A DNA stretch of 60,734 bases from Syntrophorhabdaceae bacterium (GTDB lineage: Bacteria > Desulfobacterota > Syntrophorhabdia > Syntrophorhabdales > Syntrophorhabdaceae): positions 1 through 60,734 of the forward strand of contig DASXUJ010000103.1 in the NCBI GenBank assembly GCA_036504895.1, written 5' to 3'. Numbering within the stretch: the stretch's first letter is position 1; each line of letters begins with the position of its first letter. The translations under genes were made by a program, and so were the position numbers. Shown piece after piece: positions 24,146 through 34,323 of this stretch. Below the pieces are notes generated by a model, which made no database searches, was not told the DNA's origin, and saw only the letters and a list, made by a program, of their open reading frames with translations.

Positions 24146-26200
24146 ATGAATAGCATGAAAAGCATGTTTTTTCCCGACACGGTGGCGATAATCGGCGTCT
24201 CCAATTCTCCTGCGAATAACGGCAAGATCATTGTTGAAAACATGGACCGCTTCGGGTTCAAGGGGACTCTCTACCTGGTAGGGGGAAGAAGGGATTTTTT
24301 GGGGGCAAGGCCAATATATTCGGGGATCCGCGAAATTCCGGTAGTGCCCGACCTGACCGTAATCCTGATCCCTGCCCGTGGATTGAGGGAGACCCTGGAG
24401 GAGTGCGGGGAAAAAGGCATACGGCAGGTGGTGATTGAAACCGGGGGATTCTCTGAATTCGGCGAGGAGCGCAAGGGCCTGGAAGAGGAGATCCTGAAGG
24501 TCGCGCATAAATGGGGCATGCAGATCATAGGTCCGAATTGCGTGGGAATTGTCAATGTGGAAAACGGGCTTATCCTGCCTTTTTACCCCCTCTATCCCCA
24601 TGAAGCGGAAAAAGGACCGGTCTCCGTGGTGAGCCAGAGTGGAGGGCTCGTCCATGACATTATTATCCTCAGCAATACGGAAAATGTAGGGGTGAATAAG
24701 CTTGTAAGTATCGGAAATAAGCTTGTCTGCGATGAAAACGATATTCTCGAATACCTCATTTCCGATCCGACCACCGATATGATAGGCCTCTATCTCGAAA
24801 ACATCAGGGACGGGAGGAGGCTTATGGATCTGGCAGCCTCCACCGCAAAACCATTGATACTTCTCAAATCGAACAGGAGTCCGGGCAGCACGCATATTGC
24901 CAAATTCCACACGTCCGCCCTGGCCGGAGACGACAGAGTGGGAGATGAGGCGTTGAAACAGGCCGGTATTATTCGGGTGGGAAACCTGCCGGAAATGGTG
25001 AACTGCTTCAAGGCTTTTACCCTGCCCCCCCTTAAAGGGCGAAGGCTCGCCGTAATGGCCCGCTCCGGAGGACATGCCGTTTTGGCCGCCGATAGCGTCT
25101 ACCTTCACGGTTTCACCCTCGCCTCTTTCTCGGACGAGTTTTTCGGGATGCTCTCCGAAAAGACCAGGGCAGGGGTAATACGAAGGACAAACCCTCTCGA
25201 CCTGGGGGATGTATTCGATTTTAACGTGTATATGGAGATTACGGAAAAGGCCCTGAAAGAGGAGGGCGTCGACGGGGTCCTCTTGCTCCATTCCTATGCC
25301 CTCGGAGGCGATCTCGAGCCGACCCTCAACTATATCGCGAGCTGTGGTTCCCTGACAAGAAAGTACGGCAAACCGATCATCTTCTGTACCGTGCCCCATC
25401 GGGAGCACCTGCTTACCCTGAGAGAGGTAAAAGAATTCCCCATATTCAACCAGGTGGATGACGCCCTTGCCGCAGTTTGGAAGGCATACCTCCATCATCG
25501 GTCTATCGAAGAGGCATCATCGGGCCGTGACAGGGTGCGATACAAGGAAGGGCGGGCCTTGCCTCCCCGTCTGCCCGAAGGGGTGATGGCGCCCGCAGAA
25601 GTATTCGAGCTTCTCAAAAATTTTGATCTTCAGGTTGTGGATTATAAGGTGGCGGATGGCCTTGAGTCGGGGATCAAAGCTGCCCGCGAGCTGGGCTATC
25701 CGGTGGCGCTGAAAACAGCTTCCCCGAATATCCTCCACAAGACGGAAAAAGGCGGGGTTCTCCTTAACCTGGTGGATGAGCCTGCCCTTTCACTCGCATT
25801 CGGCAGTATGGAGGCGGACTCGTACCTCCTTCAGAAAATGGCGCCAACCGGTCTGGAAATAATCATAGGGGGAAAATACGACTCTGAATTCGGGCCCGTA
25901 GTATTGTGCGGAATGGGCGGCATATTTGTAGAGGTTTACAAGGACGTCTCCCTGCGGGTTGCCCCTGTCGATGAAAAAGGGGCACGGGAGATGATCGAAT
26001 CGCTCAAGGGCGCGCCGATCCTCACGGGCTTCAGGGGAAGGCCGGGGTATGACCTGGAATACCTTGTGACGGCCCTCGTCCGTGTCTCGACGCTCCTGGT
26101 CAGTCATCCCGAGATCGGGGCGCTGGACATTAACCCCCTCATATTATTCGAAGAAGGGAAGGGAGGGGTGATAGTGGACGGGAAGATCGAGGTCCGATAA
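24146..26200 (+). CDS. NDP-forming acyl-CoA synthetase, fused alpha-beta
   Basis: Protein of 684 residues with the order CoA-binding domain, succinyl-CoA-ligase-like domains and C-terminal ATP-grasp domain (ATP-grasp_5). This group interconverts acyl-CoA plus ADP and phosphate with acid, CoA and ATP, usually making ATP from acyl-CoA in anaerobes. VAIIGVSNSPANNG starts the CoA-binding domain and IIGPNCVGIVN follows. The phosphohistidine loop is present as KFHTSALAGDD, with the active histidine. The ATP-grasp part contains ALKTASPNILHKTEKGGV. GTG at 24140 is also possible; ATG at 24146 has GGGG at a better distance. It may conserve energy at the end of the acyl-CoA pathway (inference). Confidence 0.9.
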   Translation: MNSMKSMFFPDTVAIIGVSNSPANNGKIIVENMDRFGFKGTLYLVGGRRDFLGARPIYSGIREIPVVPDLTVILIPARGLRETLEECGEKGIRQVVIETGGFSEFGEERKGLEEEILKVAHKWGMQIIGPNCVGIVNVENGLILPFYPLYPHEAEKGPVSVVSQSGGLVHDIIILSNTENVGVNKLVSIGNKLVCDENDILEYLISDPTTDMIGLYLENIRDGRRLMDLAASTAKPLILLKSNRSPGSTHIAKFHTSALAGDDRVGDEALKQAGIIRVGNLPEMVNCFKAFTLPPLKGRRLAVMARSGGHAVLAADSVYLHGFTLASFSDEFFGMLSEKTRAGVIRRTNPLDLGDVFDFNVYMEITEKALKEEGVDGVLLLHSYALGGDLEPTLNYIASCGSLTRKYGKPIIFCTVPHREHLLTLREVKEFPIFNQVDDALAAVWKAYLHHRSIEEASSGRDRVRYKEGRALPPRLPEGVMAPAEVFELLKNFDLQVVDYKVADGLESGIKAARELGYPVALKTASPNILHKTEKGGVLLNLVDEPALSLAFGSMEADSYLLQKMAPTGLEIIIGGKYDSEFGPVVLCGMGGIFVEVYKDVSLRVAPVDEKGAREMIESLKGAPILTGFRGRPGYDLEYLVTALVRVSTLLVSHPEIGALDINPLILFEEGKGGVIVDGKIEVR

Positions 26201-26311
26201 CGCCCGGCGAGGTTTTGAGGAGTGTCGGCGGGGTTGCCGAAACAGGTTTTCGGTCTACCGCGATGACATATTTGTACGAGCGGGAGGAGTAGCCCGATCC
26301 TCAGGCCTTCC

Positions 26312-26340
26312 TTGACAAGGGCCGGAATAGCTGGTATAGT
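26312..26340 (+). promoter_or_regulatory. Strong sigma-70 promoter for the KAS III-like gene
   Basis: TTGACA (26312-26317), a 17-base spacer and TATAGT (26335-26340) match the consensus in all but one position. It lies 129 bases before the preferred start of the next gene, which therefore begins its own transcript. Confidence 0.75.
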
Positions 26341-26469
26341 TTGCATTCGAACAGGCTTATCTAAAAAGAAGACTAAGGTTTTCCGAGATCACTTCACCCG
26401 ATGGTTTTCTCACTTCTTTGGCTGATATCCCGCACAACTCAAAAGGGCTCGGAAAAGGGTCCTATTACC

Positions 26470-27441
26470 ATGGAATGGAGGGATTCCAGAGCCTCTATGT
26501 ATATCAATGCCGTCGCACATTATTTGCCCGCAACATTACTTCCCAGTGAATACTACACAAAGCTCACAGGCCTGACGGAAGAATGGATTTATTCACGTTC
26601 AGGGATTCGCACCAGAAGGAGAGCACAGTCGGGAGAGAATACGAATACCATGTCCGTTGAGGCGGTGAAAGCCGCGCTCGACAGGCTTCCCTATCCGATC
26701 AGGGATATCGATCTTATCGTGGGCGCCACTTATACGCCTTACGATACCGTCGGTACCCTCGCCCATGCGGTGCAGAGCGGTTTTGATATTTCGAAGGCAC
26801 GGGCGATCTCCGTATCTTCCGCCTGCTCTTCTTTTCTGAACGCCCTGGAGATCGTGGAAGGGTATTTCGCCACCCATAAGGCACGAAAGGCCCTTGTAAT
26901 CGCGGCGGAGCATAACAGCGCCTACAGCGACGACAGCGACGGCCAATCGGGCCATCTGTGGGGTGACGGCGCCGCTGCGGTCTTTGTCTCAAAAGAACGG
27001 TACGGAAACGACGGCCTTGAAATACTCGATATTCATACCGCGGGACTGGGGCATGTGGGAAAGGGTCCCGAAGCAGTCTATCTGCGACCCAATGAGGGGG
27101 GGCTGAAGATGCCCCACGGTCGGGATATCTTCGTCCACGCCACGAAATATATGGTATCTGAAATGGAGAGCCTCCTGGCGCGGAACCATGTCGCCCTCGA
27201 GGATGTGACCTACCTCATACCCCATCAGGCGAATATGAGGATCATCAATCACATTACCCAAAGCCTTGCATTGCGGGATAACCAGGTAATAATAAATATC
27301 GAAGACGCCGGAAACACGGGTTCTGCAAGCACGGCCATAGCGCTGTCCCAGAACTGGGATCGCTTTAATACGGGGGATTTTATTGCAATCACCGTATTCG
27401 GAGGCGGGTATTCGAGCGGTGCAATGCTCCTGAGGAAGTAA
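26470..27441 (+). CDS. Ketoacyl-ACP synthase III-like thiolase-fold enzyme
   Basis: Product of about 323 residues in the FabH/KAS III family, which condenses an acyl-CoA with a malonyl thioester. The catalytic triad is present: Cys in SSACSSFLNALE, His in IPHQANMRIINHI and Asn in EDAGNTGSASTA. The N-terminal segment FITGRRTR-like equivalent reads YSRSGIRTRRRA. The start is uncertain: ATG 26470 or ATG 26497 (MYINAVAHYLP), the second aligning better with the family. No other fatty-acid synthesis gene is adjacent, so it may be a stand-alone FabH or make a specialised product such as a beta-ketoacid. It has its own promoter. Confidence 0.85.
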   Translation: MEWRDSRASMYINAVAHYLPATLLPSEYYTKLTGLTEEWIYSRSGIRTRRRAQSGENTNTMSVEAVKAALDRLPYPIRDIDLIVGATYTPYDTVGTLAHAVQSGFDISKARAISVSSACSSFLNALEIVEGYFATHKARKALVIAAEHNSAYSDDSDGQSGHLWGDGAAAVFVSKERYGNDGLEILDIHTAGLGHVGKGPEAVYLRPNEGGLKMPHGRDIFVHATKYMVSEMESLLARNHVALEDVTYLIPHQANMRIINHITQSLALRDNQVIINIEDAGNTGSASTAIALSQNWDRFNTGDFIAITVFGGGYSSGAMLLRK

Positions 27442-27567
27442 CCCACCAGTTGTCTGACCCCCTTCTATACCCTTCTGTAAGAGTTTTTGACCGGTCCGAA
27501 ATGAATCGGTTACCCTGTATAGCCTGCGACCGGCGCGAATGGCGATCACGGAAGGACTGATGAAGTT

Positions 27568-28353
27568 ATGAAAGTGCTGGAGATAAAGAATGCCACTGTG
27601 TACCGCGGCGATGTTCCGGTTTTCAGGCAATTGTCCCTCGAAATAGAAGCCGGGCGGAGCACCGCTATTCTCGGGCCTAACGGTGCGGGTAAGTCTACCC
27701 TCCTCAAGCTCCTGACCAGGGAGATCTACCCTGTACAGGAGCGGGGCAGCTGGGTGAAAGTGCTCGGCCACGGGCTCTGGAATGTGTGGGATATCCGCTC
27801 CCATCTCGGGATCGTATCGTCCGATCTGCAGGGGGAATATTTAGGTGATGCGGAAGGTTTTGCCGTGCTCCTATCCGGCCTTTATTCGAGCATCGGCATC
27901 TGGGACCATCAGAAGTTCACCCTCGCCGACCGGGAGCGTGCCGAAGAGCTGCTTCGTACCCTCGGGGCATGGGATTGCCGGAAGAAGCTCTTTTCCCGCA
28001 TGTCCACGGGAGAGCAGCGCAGGCTCCTCCTCGGCCGTGCATTGATCAGCGACCCCGATATACTGGTTCTCGACGAACCGACCAGCGGTCTCGATCTCAA
28101 GGCATCATTCCAGTACCTGGACATGATCGAGACACTCATCAATTCCGGGAAAACGGTGGTCCTCGTGACCCACCACGTCCACGAGATCCCCCCTTCCATT
28201 TTGCGCGTACTATTGCTCAAGAAAGGCAAAGTTGTGCGCGACGGGGCAAAGGACGAAGTGCTTACAAGCCGTAATCTTACAAGCCTCTTCGACATACCGG
28301 TTGAGGTCATAGAGGTGAACGGCTTTTTTCAGGCCCTGCCCGGACGCGCCTGA
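27568..28353 (+). CDS. ABC transporter ATP-binding protein
   Basis: ATPase subunit of 261 residues with Walker A GPNGAGKST, signature MSTGEQRR, Walker B ILVLDEPT and H-loop VTHHVHE. The signature LSGGQ is replaced by MSTGE, as in ModF/YlmA-type stand-alone ATPases. No permease or binding-protein gene lies on either side, so the partner is unknown; a housekeeping non-transport role is possible. GGAAGGA precedes the ATG by about 11 bases. Confidence 0.9.
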   Translation: MKVLEIKNATVYRGDVPVFRQLSLEIEAGRSTAILGPNGAGKSTLLKLLTREIYPVQERGSWVKVLGHGLWNVWDIRSHLGIVSSDLQGEYLGDAEGFAVLLSGLYSSIGIWDHQKFTLADRERAEELLRTLGAWDCRKKLFSRMSTGEQRRLLLGRALISDPDILVLDEPTSGLDLKASFQYLDMIETLINSGKTVVLVTHHVHEIPPSILRVLLLKKGKVVRDGAKDEVLTSRNLTSLFDIPVEVIEVNGFFQALPGRA

Positions 28354-28580
28354 TCTGCTCCATATATTGCCCTGCCGACCTTGCTCCTCGCCCGAAAGAC
28401 CTCGTTTTTATTGAAAGACGGCTTTCTTTTTTCCTTGAATTTGACGCAATAATGATACATATTAGCTATTGTTGCCCTGTGTGAGCATGGGGCGCGAAAA
28501 AGGGGTCGTCTGTTCCGGGAGGGCAGGCGTTCGCGAAGGACAGAGCGGAGCTTCTATCCCTAACTTCAAGGAGGAGACGC

Positions 28581-30353
28581 ATGGCAACAGCCGTCGAGCA
28601 GTGGGTCGAAGAGCAGGCAAGGCTTACCAAGCCGGATAAAATTTACTGGGTCCAGGGCACTGAAAATGAGATGCGGGATCTCATTAAAGTGGGAATCGAG
28701 ACGGAGAAGACAGGTTTTCACCATACCTTTCAGGAGCTGAACGAAAAGGCGTTTGCCAACTCCTATCTCCACCGGAGCCACCCGAATGATGTGGCGAGGA
28801 CCGAGCAGCTCACCTTCGTCTGCACACCCTCCAAAGATGAGGCAGGACCCAATAATAACTGGATGGAGCCGGCGAAGGCAAAAGAGATGGTGAGTGCCAT
28901 CTTCGACGGGTGCATGAAAGGGCGCACCCTTTACGTGATCCCTTACATGATGGGCCATCCTGATTCTCCTTACGCGAAGCCGTGCATCCAGGTCACCGAT
29001 TCCATTTACGTGGTCGTAAGCATGTACATCATGACGCGGGTCGGGAATGCCACCATCAAGCGGATCGGAGATTCCACGGCCTTCGTAAAAGGTCTCCACT
29101 CGATCGCAGACTTGAACCCTGAGAGGCGCTACGTCATGCATTTCCCTCAGGAGGACCTCGTAATGAGCATCGGCTCGGGGTACGGCGGAAACGCCCTTCT
29201 GGGCAAGAAGTGTTTTTCCCTCAGGATCGCCTCTTACCAGGGGAGGACCGAGGGGTGGCTGGCGGAGCATATGATCATTATGGGTGTGGAAGATGAGAAG
29301 ACCGGAGAGACGGTGTATATCCTCGGATCTTTTCCTTCTGCCTGCGGCAAAACGAACCTCGCCATGATTGACCCTATTCTCAAGGGCTACAAGGTCACCA
29401 CTTTAGGGGATGATATCGCGTGGATCAACGTAGGCGCCGACGGCAGGCTTTATGCCATCAATCCCGAGGCCGGCTTCTTCGGCGTTGCCCCGGGGACCTC
29501 GGACAAAACGAATCCCCAGATGATAAAGACCCTTAAGGCGGGTATATCATACCCCACGCTCTTCACCAACACGGGACTCGACCTCGATACGAATTCTCCC
29601 TGGTGGGAAGGTCTCAGCGACATCCCCCCCCGCAACATGCTCGATTGGCAGGGTAATCCCTGGGATGCCGCGTCCGGAAAAGTAGCGGCCCACCCCAATT
29701 CCCGTTTTACGGTAGCTGCCCGCAATTGCCCGACCCTGTCGCCGGAGTTCGACAACCCGGGCGGCGTTCCCATCTCCGCGATCCTCTTCGGCGGAAGACG
29801 GTCCGATACTGTGCCCCTGGTCTCGGAGAGTTTCGATTGGAACCACGGCGTTTTCAAGGCCTCCTCTCTCGGCTCGGAGACCACCACCGCCGCTGCCGGC
29901 CAGGTGGGCGTGGTCAGGCGTGATCCCATGGCTATGCTCCCCTTTTGCGGGTACAATATGGCCGATTATTTTGCCCATTGGATGAAGATAGGCGGCAGAC
30001 TAAAGAATCCGCCGAAGATGTTTTTCGTAAACTGGTTTAAGAAGGACAAAGAGGGCCGCTTTATCTGGCCCGGGTTCAGGGATAATTTCCGTGTTATAAA
30101 ATGGATGATGGACAGGGTGAAGGGTGTGGCGGAAGCGAGAAAAACTCCTCTCGGCCTGCTCCCGAACCCTTCCGACCTCGATTTGTCGGGTCTTAATCTC
30201 TCGCAAGAGGTAATCGATACACTCTTTGAGTTCAAAAAGGATGACTGGAAGAGGGAAGCTGATGGGATCGAGGAGTTCTATGCCCGATTCGGCGGTAGAA
30301 TACCCCGGGAGATGGTGGAGCACCTTGCGAAGCTGAGACAGGGCCTGGAGTAG
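28581..30353 (+). CDS. pckG: Phosphoenolpyruvate carboxykinase (GTP)
   Basis: PckG, 590 residues, the full length for the GTP-dependent class; it interconverts oxaloacetate and phosphoenolpyruvate. The GTP-class signature FPSACGKTNLAM, with its reactive cysteine, is at about residue 253. GGNALLGKKCFSLRIAS, TTLGDDIAWI and the downstream R/H metal and substrate segments are all in place. It has a strong AAGGAGGAGA ribosome site. In an acetate- or acyl-CoA-using anaerobe it would feed gluconeogenesis. The 227-base leader is gene-free with only weak promoter-like boxes near 28437-28465. Confidence 0.97.
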   Translation: MATAVEQWVEEQARLTKPDKIYWVQGTENEMRDLIKVGIETEKTGFHHTFQELNEKAFANSYLHRSHPNDVARTEQLTFVCTPSKDEAGPNNNWMEPAKAKEMVSAIFDGCMKGRTLYVIPYMMGHPDSPYAKPCIQVTDSIYVVVSMYIMTRVGNATIKRIGDSTAFVKGLHSIADLNPERRYVMHFPQEDLVMSIGSGYGGNALLGKKCFSLRIASYQGRTEGWLAEHMIIMGVEDEKTGETVYILGSFPSACGKTNLAMIDPILKGYKVTTLGDDIAWINVGADGRLYAINPEAGFFGVAPGTSDKTNPQMIKTLKAGISYPTLFTNTGLDLDTNSPWWEGLSDIPPRNMLDWQGNPWDAASGKVAAHPNSRFTVAARNCPTLSPEFDNPGGVPISAILFGGRRSDTVPLVSESFDWNHGVFKASSLGSETTTAAAGQVGVVRRDPMAMLPFCGYNMADYFAHWMKIGGRLKNPPKMFFVNWFKKDKEGRFIWPGFRDNFRVIKWMMDRVKGVAEARKTPLGLLPNPSDLDLSGLNLSQEVIDTLFEFKKDDWKREADGIEEFYARFGGRIPREMVEHLAKLRQGLE

Positions 30354-30445
30354 GGAAAAGAGGCAGGTAGAGCCAAAGGCAGAGAAAAAGAAAGGTTGAG
30401 GTTGAGGTAGAGGAAAAGCGGTAGAGAAAAAATATGGATGGCGCG

Positions 30446-30477
30446 TGGGCCTGCCGGCTTTGAATCCGGCAGGCCCA
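30446..30477. terminator. Bidirectional terminator between pckG and CBS gene
   Basis: A 12-bp perfect stem (30446-30457 and 30466-30477) is followed by TTTTTA. It lies between convergent genes. The 85 bases just upstream are almost purely G and A, a low-complexity run without visible function. Confidence 0.9.
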
Positions 30478-30483
30478 TTTTTA

Positions 30484-30921
30484 TCACGTTCTCTTTATGT
30501 GCTTATTCAAGGTTTCGATCTCCAGGCGCTGTTCCCGGACGATTGCCTTTACTACATCGCCCATGGAGACCAGTCCGGCGAGCTTGCCGTGATCGAGTAC
30601 CGGAAGATGCCTGATCCGCTTCTCCGTCATGAGAGAGATGCACTCGTCGACGGTGGTGGAGGGAAAGACCACGTAAAGGTCTCTCACCATAATCTCTCTT
30701 GCCTCGGTCTCTTTCGATGACCTCCCGTCGAGTATAACCTTTCGCGCATAATCCCGCTCCGAGAGAATTCCCGCGGGGCTGCCCTGTTCCCCAAGCACGA
30801 CTACGGCCCCTATTCCCTTTTCCTGCATCAACATGAGCGCCTTATATACGATAGTATCAAGGGTGACGGTCCACACCTCGTTTCCCTTTCGCTCGAGAAT
30901 CTGACTCACCGTTGTTTTCAC
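30484..30921 (-). CDS. CBS-pair domain protein (second copy)
   Basis: Protein of 145 residues with two CBS motifs, a close paralogue of the 23395 product (shared ILSERDYARKVILDGRSSKET and VDECISLMTEKRIRHLPV, written in parts). The start MKTTVSQILERKGN has GGAGGCACTG upstream. The two genes lie 7 kb apart on the same strand with related promoters, so a duplication is likely. Ligand and target are unknown; proximity to pckG and the NDP-forming synthetase makes an adenylate-sensing role attractive but unproven. Confidence 0.9.
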   Translation of the reverse strand: MKTTVSQILERKGNEVWTVTLDTIVYKALMLMQEKGIGAVVVLGEQGSPAGILSERDYARKVILDGRSSKETEAREIMVRDLYVVFPSTTVDECISLMTEKRIRHLPVLDHGKLAGLVSMGDVVKAIVREQRLEIETLNKHIKRT

Positions 30922-30979
30922 AGTGCCTCCTTAAAGCTTTATCGGCGCCCGAAGGGCCGAAGAGTTCTATCTTCTATCT

Positions 30980-31008
30980 GTTTACTATGGGAGTCGGTAT
31001 TTAGTCAA
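30980..31008 (-). promoter_or_regulatory. Candidate promoter of the second CBS gene
   Basis: On the reverse strand TTGACT (31008-31003), 17 bases and GTAAAC (30985-30980). The -35 and the GACTCCCATA spacer resemble the promoter of the paralogue at 23971-23999. The -10 box is poor, so the conserved part may be a regulator site. Confidence 0.45.
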
Positions 31009-31086
31009 TACTTTTAATATCAAAACGTAGAATATATACGCCGGAAAAGAATGGGAAGATCTCAAAAGATGAAGGCACGACCCCTG

Positions 31087-34000
31087 TTACGGGTAATAAT
31101 CCTGTAATGCCCTTACCTGGAGCTTCTCCTTTTTCATGCACTCTATGGCGTTCACTACCGCCTGGGCGCCTGAGAGCGTGGTGGTGTAGGGTATTTTATA
31201 CTGCACCGCTCCGGACCGTATAAGGACTTCATCCTGTTTCGGATTTCTGCCGCTCGGCGTGTTGATGATGAAGTTGATCTCACCGTTCTTGATCATGTCG
31301 ACTATGTGAGGTCTTCCTTCGGAAACCTTGTGGACGAACTTCACTTCAATCCCATTGTTCGCCAACACCTTTCCCGTGCCCCTTGTGGCATAGATACGGA
31401 AACCGAGGTCGGAGAGTTTCTTGGTAATGAATATGACGTTTCTTTTATCTTTGTTCTTGACGCTCACGAAGACGTTTCCCTCGGACGGGAGGTCCTGGCC
31501 GGCCCCGAGCTGGGCCTTCCAGAAGGCGGCCCCGAAGTTCACGTCGATGCCCATTACCTCTCCCGTAGACTTCATCTCGGGACCGAGGATCGTATCGACA
31601 CCCGCAAACTTGTTAAAGGGAAAGACCGATTCTTTCACCGCCACGTGGGTGATCTCGATTTCTTTCGTGATGCCGAGGTCCTTGAGCTTCATGCCCACCA
31701 TCAGTTTGGCAGCCACCTTGGCCCACTGTATGCCCGTGGCCTTGCTTACGAAGGGGATGGTCCGGCTGGCCCTGGGATTTACCTCGAGCACATAGACGAC
31801 ATCGTTCTTGACCGCATATTGGATATTCATGAGCCCGATGACATGAAGCTCCTTCGCGAGCATGTAAGTATCCTTCTTTATCCTCTCTATGACCGCATCA
31901 TCCAGAGAGTAAGGGGGAAGGGCGCAGGCGCTGTCGCCCGAATGGATGCCCGCTTCCTCGATATGCTCCATGATCCCTGCAACCACGCACGTTTCGCCGT
32001 CAGAAACGGCATCCACGTCGATTTCGAGAGCGTCTTCGAGGAACTTGTCGATCAGTATGGGGCGGTCCGGCGACGCTTCGGCGGCTTTTATCATGAATGA
32101 TTTGAGGTCCGTCTCATCGTACACGATCTCCATGGCTCTTCCGCCCAAAACATATGAAGGTCTCACTACCACGGGATAGCCGATGGTGTTGGCCACCTCT
32201 TGTGCCTCATTAAAGCTGACGGCGATGCCGTTCTCCGGTTGGGTCAGGCGGAGCTTCTGGAGCATGGTCTTGAATTTGTCCCTGTCTTCGGCGACGTCGA
32301 TACTTTCGGGCGTGGTGCCGATGATCGGGGCGCCTGCCTTCTGGAGCGAGACGGCGAGATTGAGGGGAGTCTGGCCGCCGAACTGGACGATCACTCCCGC
32401 AGGTTTTTCTTTCTGAATGATATCCAGCACGTTTTCGTAGGTGAGAGGCTCGAAATAGAGCTTATCGGAGGTATCGTAGTCGGTACTCACCGTCTCGGGG
32501 TTACTGTTCACCATTATGGTCTCATAACCCAGGTCTTTCAGGGCGAAGGCGGCATGGACGCAGCAGTAGTCGAACTCTATGCCCTGACCGATCCGGTTGG
32601 GACCGCCCCCCAGGATCATGATCTTTTCTTTGGTCGACTCCCTTGACTCGTCTTCGATCTCATAGGTGGAGTAATAATAAGGGGTATAGGCCTCGAATTC
32701 AGCGGCGCAGGTATCGACGAGCTTAAAGACGCTCCGTATGCCTTTGCCGAGTCTCCATGCCCGCACCTCTTCCTCCGAATGGCCCAGGATGGCGCCCAAT
32801 TGGCGGTCTGAGAATCCGAACTTCTTTGCCTTTATCATCAGTTCTTCCGAGAGGACCTGCCTGGAATCGGAAAAGAGGGGCAGCTCTTTTCGGTAGAGCT
32901 CCAACTCCCGCTCAAAGGTGACGATGTCCTCGATGTTCTTGAGAAACCATCGGTCGATGCCGGAGATCGCATTTATCTCATCGATATCGAAGCCCAGGCG
33001 GATCGCATGGCGTATATAAAAAACACGGTCTTTGTTGGGCCTGATAAGCTTCTGTTTTATCCACTCATGGTCGTCGATGCCGGGCAGGCGGTCGTCATTC
33101 AGACCGAAGACCCCTGTTTCAAGCGATCTTAATCCCTTCTGCAGGGCCTCCTTGAAAGTCCTTCCGATGGCCATTGCCTCTCCCACCGATTTCATGGAAA
33201 CCGTGAGGGTCTCGTCTGCGCCCCTGAATTTTTCGAAGGTGAAGCGCGGTATCTTGACCACGCAGTAATCGATCGTGGGCTCGAAGGAGGCAGGGGTCTT
33301 TTTTGTGATGTCGTTGGGTATCTCGTCAAGGGTATAGCCGACAGCGAGCTTTGCGGCAATCTTTGCGATAGGGAAGCCGGTTGCCTTTGACGCGAGGGCG
33401 GAGCTTCTCGATACCCTCGGGTTCATCTCGATCACCACCATCCTTCCTGTTGCAGGGTTTACAGCGAACTGGATGTTGGAGCCCCCGGTCTCAACGCCTA
33501 TTTCCCTGATAATGCGGATGGAGGCATCGCGCATGTTATGATATTCCTTATCGGTCAAGGTCTGGGCCGGGGCCACGGTAATGCTGTCGCCTGTATGGAC
33601 GCCCATGGGGTCAAAATTCTCTATGGAGCAGATGATGACCACATTGTCGTTCTTGTCCCTCATGACCTCGAGCTCATATTCCTTCCAGCCGATCACGGAC
33701 TCCTCGATGAGGATCTCGCTGATCATGCTGCTTTCGAGGCCTCTTTGGGCGAGGGATTCAAACTCTTCGATATTATATGCCACCGATGCGCCGGTGCCGC
33801 CCAGGGTATAGCTCGGCCGGATGATGAGGGGGAAGCCGATTTCTTTAGTTACCTTTTTGGCGTCCTTCATGTTATGGGCAAGGCCGCTTCTCGGCACCTC
33901 CAGGTTGATTCTTTCCATTGCCGCCTTGAACTCTTCGCGGTCTTCGGCTTTTCTGATGGCCGCATAATCGGCCCCGATAAGCTCAACATTATAACGGCCG

Positions 34001-34323
34001 AGGATGCCCCGTTCAGAGAGAATTGTGGCGAGATTGAGGCCGGTCTGTCCGCCTATGGTGGGCAGAATGGTGTCGGGTCTCTCCTTTTTTATAATCTCTT
34101 CGAGTATCTCGGGGATAAGGGGCTCAACATATACCCTGTCGGCCATATCAGGATCGGTCATGATGGTCGCGGGGTTACTGTTTACGAGAATCACCCGGTA
34201 CCCTTCTTCCCTCAGCGCCTTGCATGCCTGACTGCCCGAGTAGTCGAACTCGCACGCCTGGCCGATTACGATGGGTCCCGATCCTATAATGAGGACGCTC
34301 TTGATATCTGTTCTCTTAGGCAT
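31087..34323 (-). CDS. carB: Carbamoyl-phosphate synthase large subunit
   Basis: CarB of 1078 residues, normal length. It makes carbamoyl phosphate for pyrimidines and arginine from bicarbonate, ammonia (from CarA) and two ATP. Two ATP-grasp halves are visible: [20 protein letters not shown] near the start and [20 protein letters not shown] in the second half. An MGS-like allosteric domain follows at the C-terminus (ending RALQDYYP). The start overlaps the carA stop by eight bases. It is the last gene of a four-gene reverse-strand operon. Confidence 0.98.
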   Translation of the reverse strand: MPKRTDIKSVLIIGSGPIVIGQACEFDYSGSQACKALREEGYRVILVNSNPATIMTDPDMADRVYVEPLIPEILEEIIKKERPDTILPTIGGQTGLNLATILSERGILGRYNVELIGADYAAIRKAEDREEFKAAMERINLEVPRSGLAHNMKDAKKVTKEIGFPLIIRPSYTLGGTGASVAYNIEEFESLAQRGLESSMISEILIEESVIGWKEYELEVMRDKNDNVVIICSIENFDPMGVHTGDSITVAPAQTLTDKEYHNMRDASIRIIREIGVETGGSNIQFAVNPATGRMVVIEMNPRVSRSSALASKATGFPIAKIAAKLAVGYTLDEIPNDITKKTPASFEPTIDYCVVKIPRFTFEKFRGADETLTVSMKSVGEAMAIGRTFKEALQKGLRSLETGVFGLNDDRLPGIDDHEWIKQKLIRPNKDRVFYIRHAIRLGFDIDEINAISGIDRWFLKNIEDIVTFERELELYRKELPLFSDSRQVLSEELMIKAKKFGFSDRQLGAILGHSEEEVRAWRLGKGIRSVFKLVDTCAAEFEAYTPYYYSTYEIEDESRESTKEKIMILGGGPNRIGQGIEFDYCCVHAAFALKDLGYETIMVNSNPETVSTDYDTSDKLYFEPLTYENVLDIIQKEKPAGVIVQFGGQTPLNLAVSLQKAGAPIIGTTPESIDVAEDRDKFKTMLQKLRLTQPENGIAVSFNEAQEVANTIGYPVVVRPSYVLGGRAMEIVYDETDLKSFMIKAAEASPDRPILIDKFLEDALEIDVDAVSDGETCVVAGIMEHIEEAGIHSGDSACALPPYSLDDAVIERIKKDTYMLAKELHVIGLMNIQYAVKNDVVYVLEVNPRASRTIPFVSKATGIQWAKVAAKLMVGMKLKDLGITKEIEITHVAVKESVFPFNKFAGVDTILGPEMKSTGEVMGIDVNFGAAFWKAQLGAGQDLPSEGNVFVSVKNKDKRNVIFITKKLSDLGFRIYATRGTGKVLANNGIEVKFVHKVSEGRPHIVDMIKNGEINFIINTPSGRNPKQDEVLIRSGAVQYKIPYTTTLSGAQAVVNAIECMKKEKLQVRALQDYYP

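Noticed and set aside
24125-25498. Long reverse-strand open frame (457 codons) opposite the NDP-forming synthetase
   Set aside because: It is antisense to a gene with full domain motifs, has no family features and is rich in His/Gly/Pro runs typical of shadow frames.
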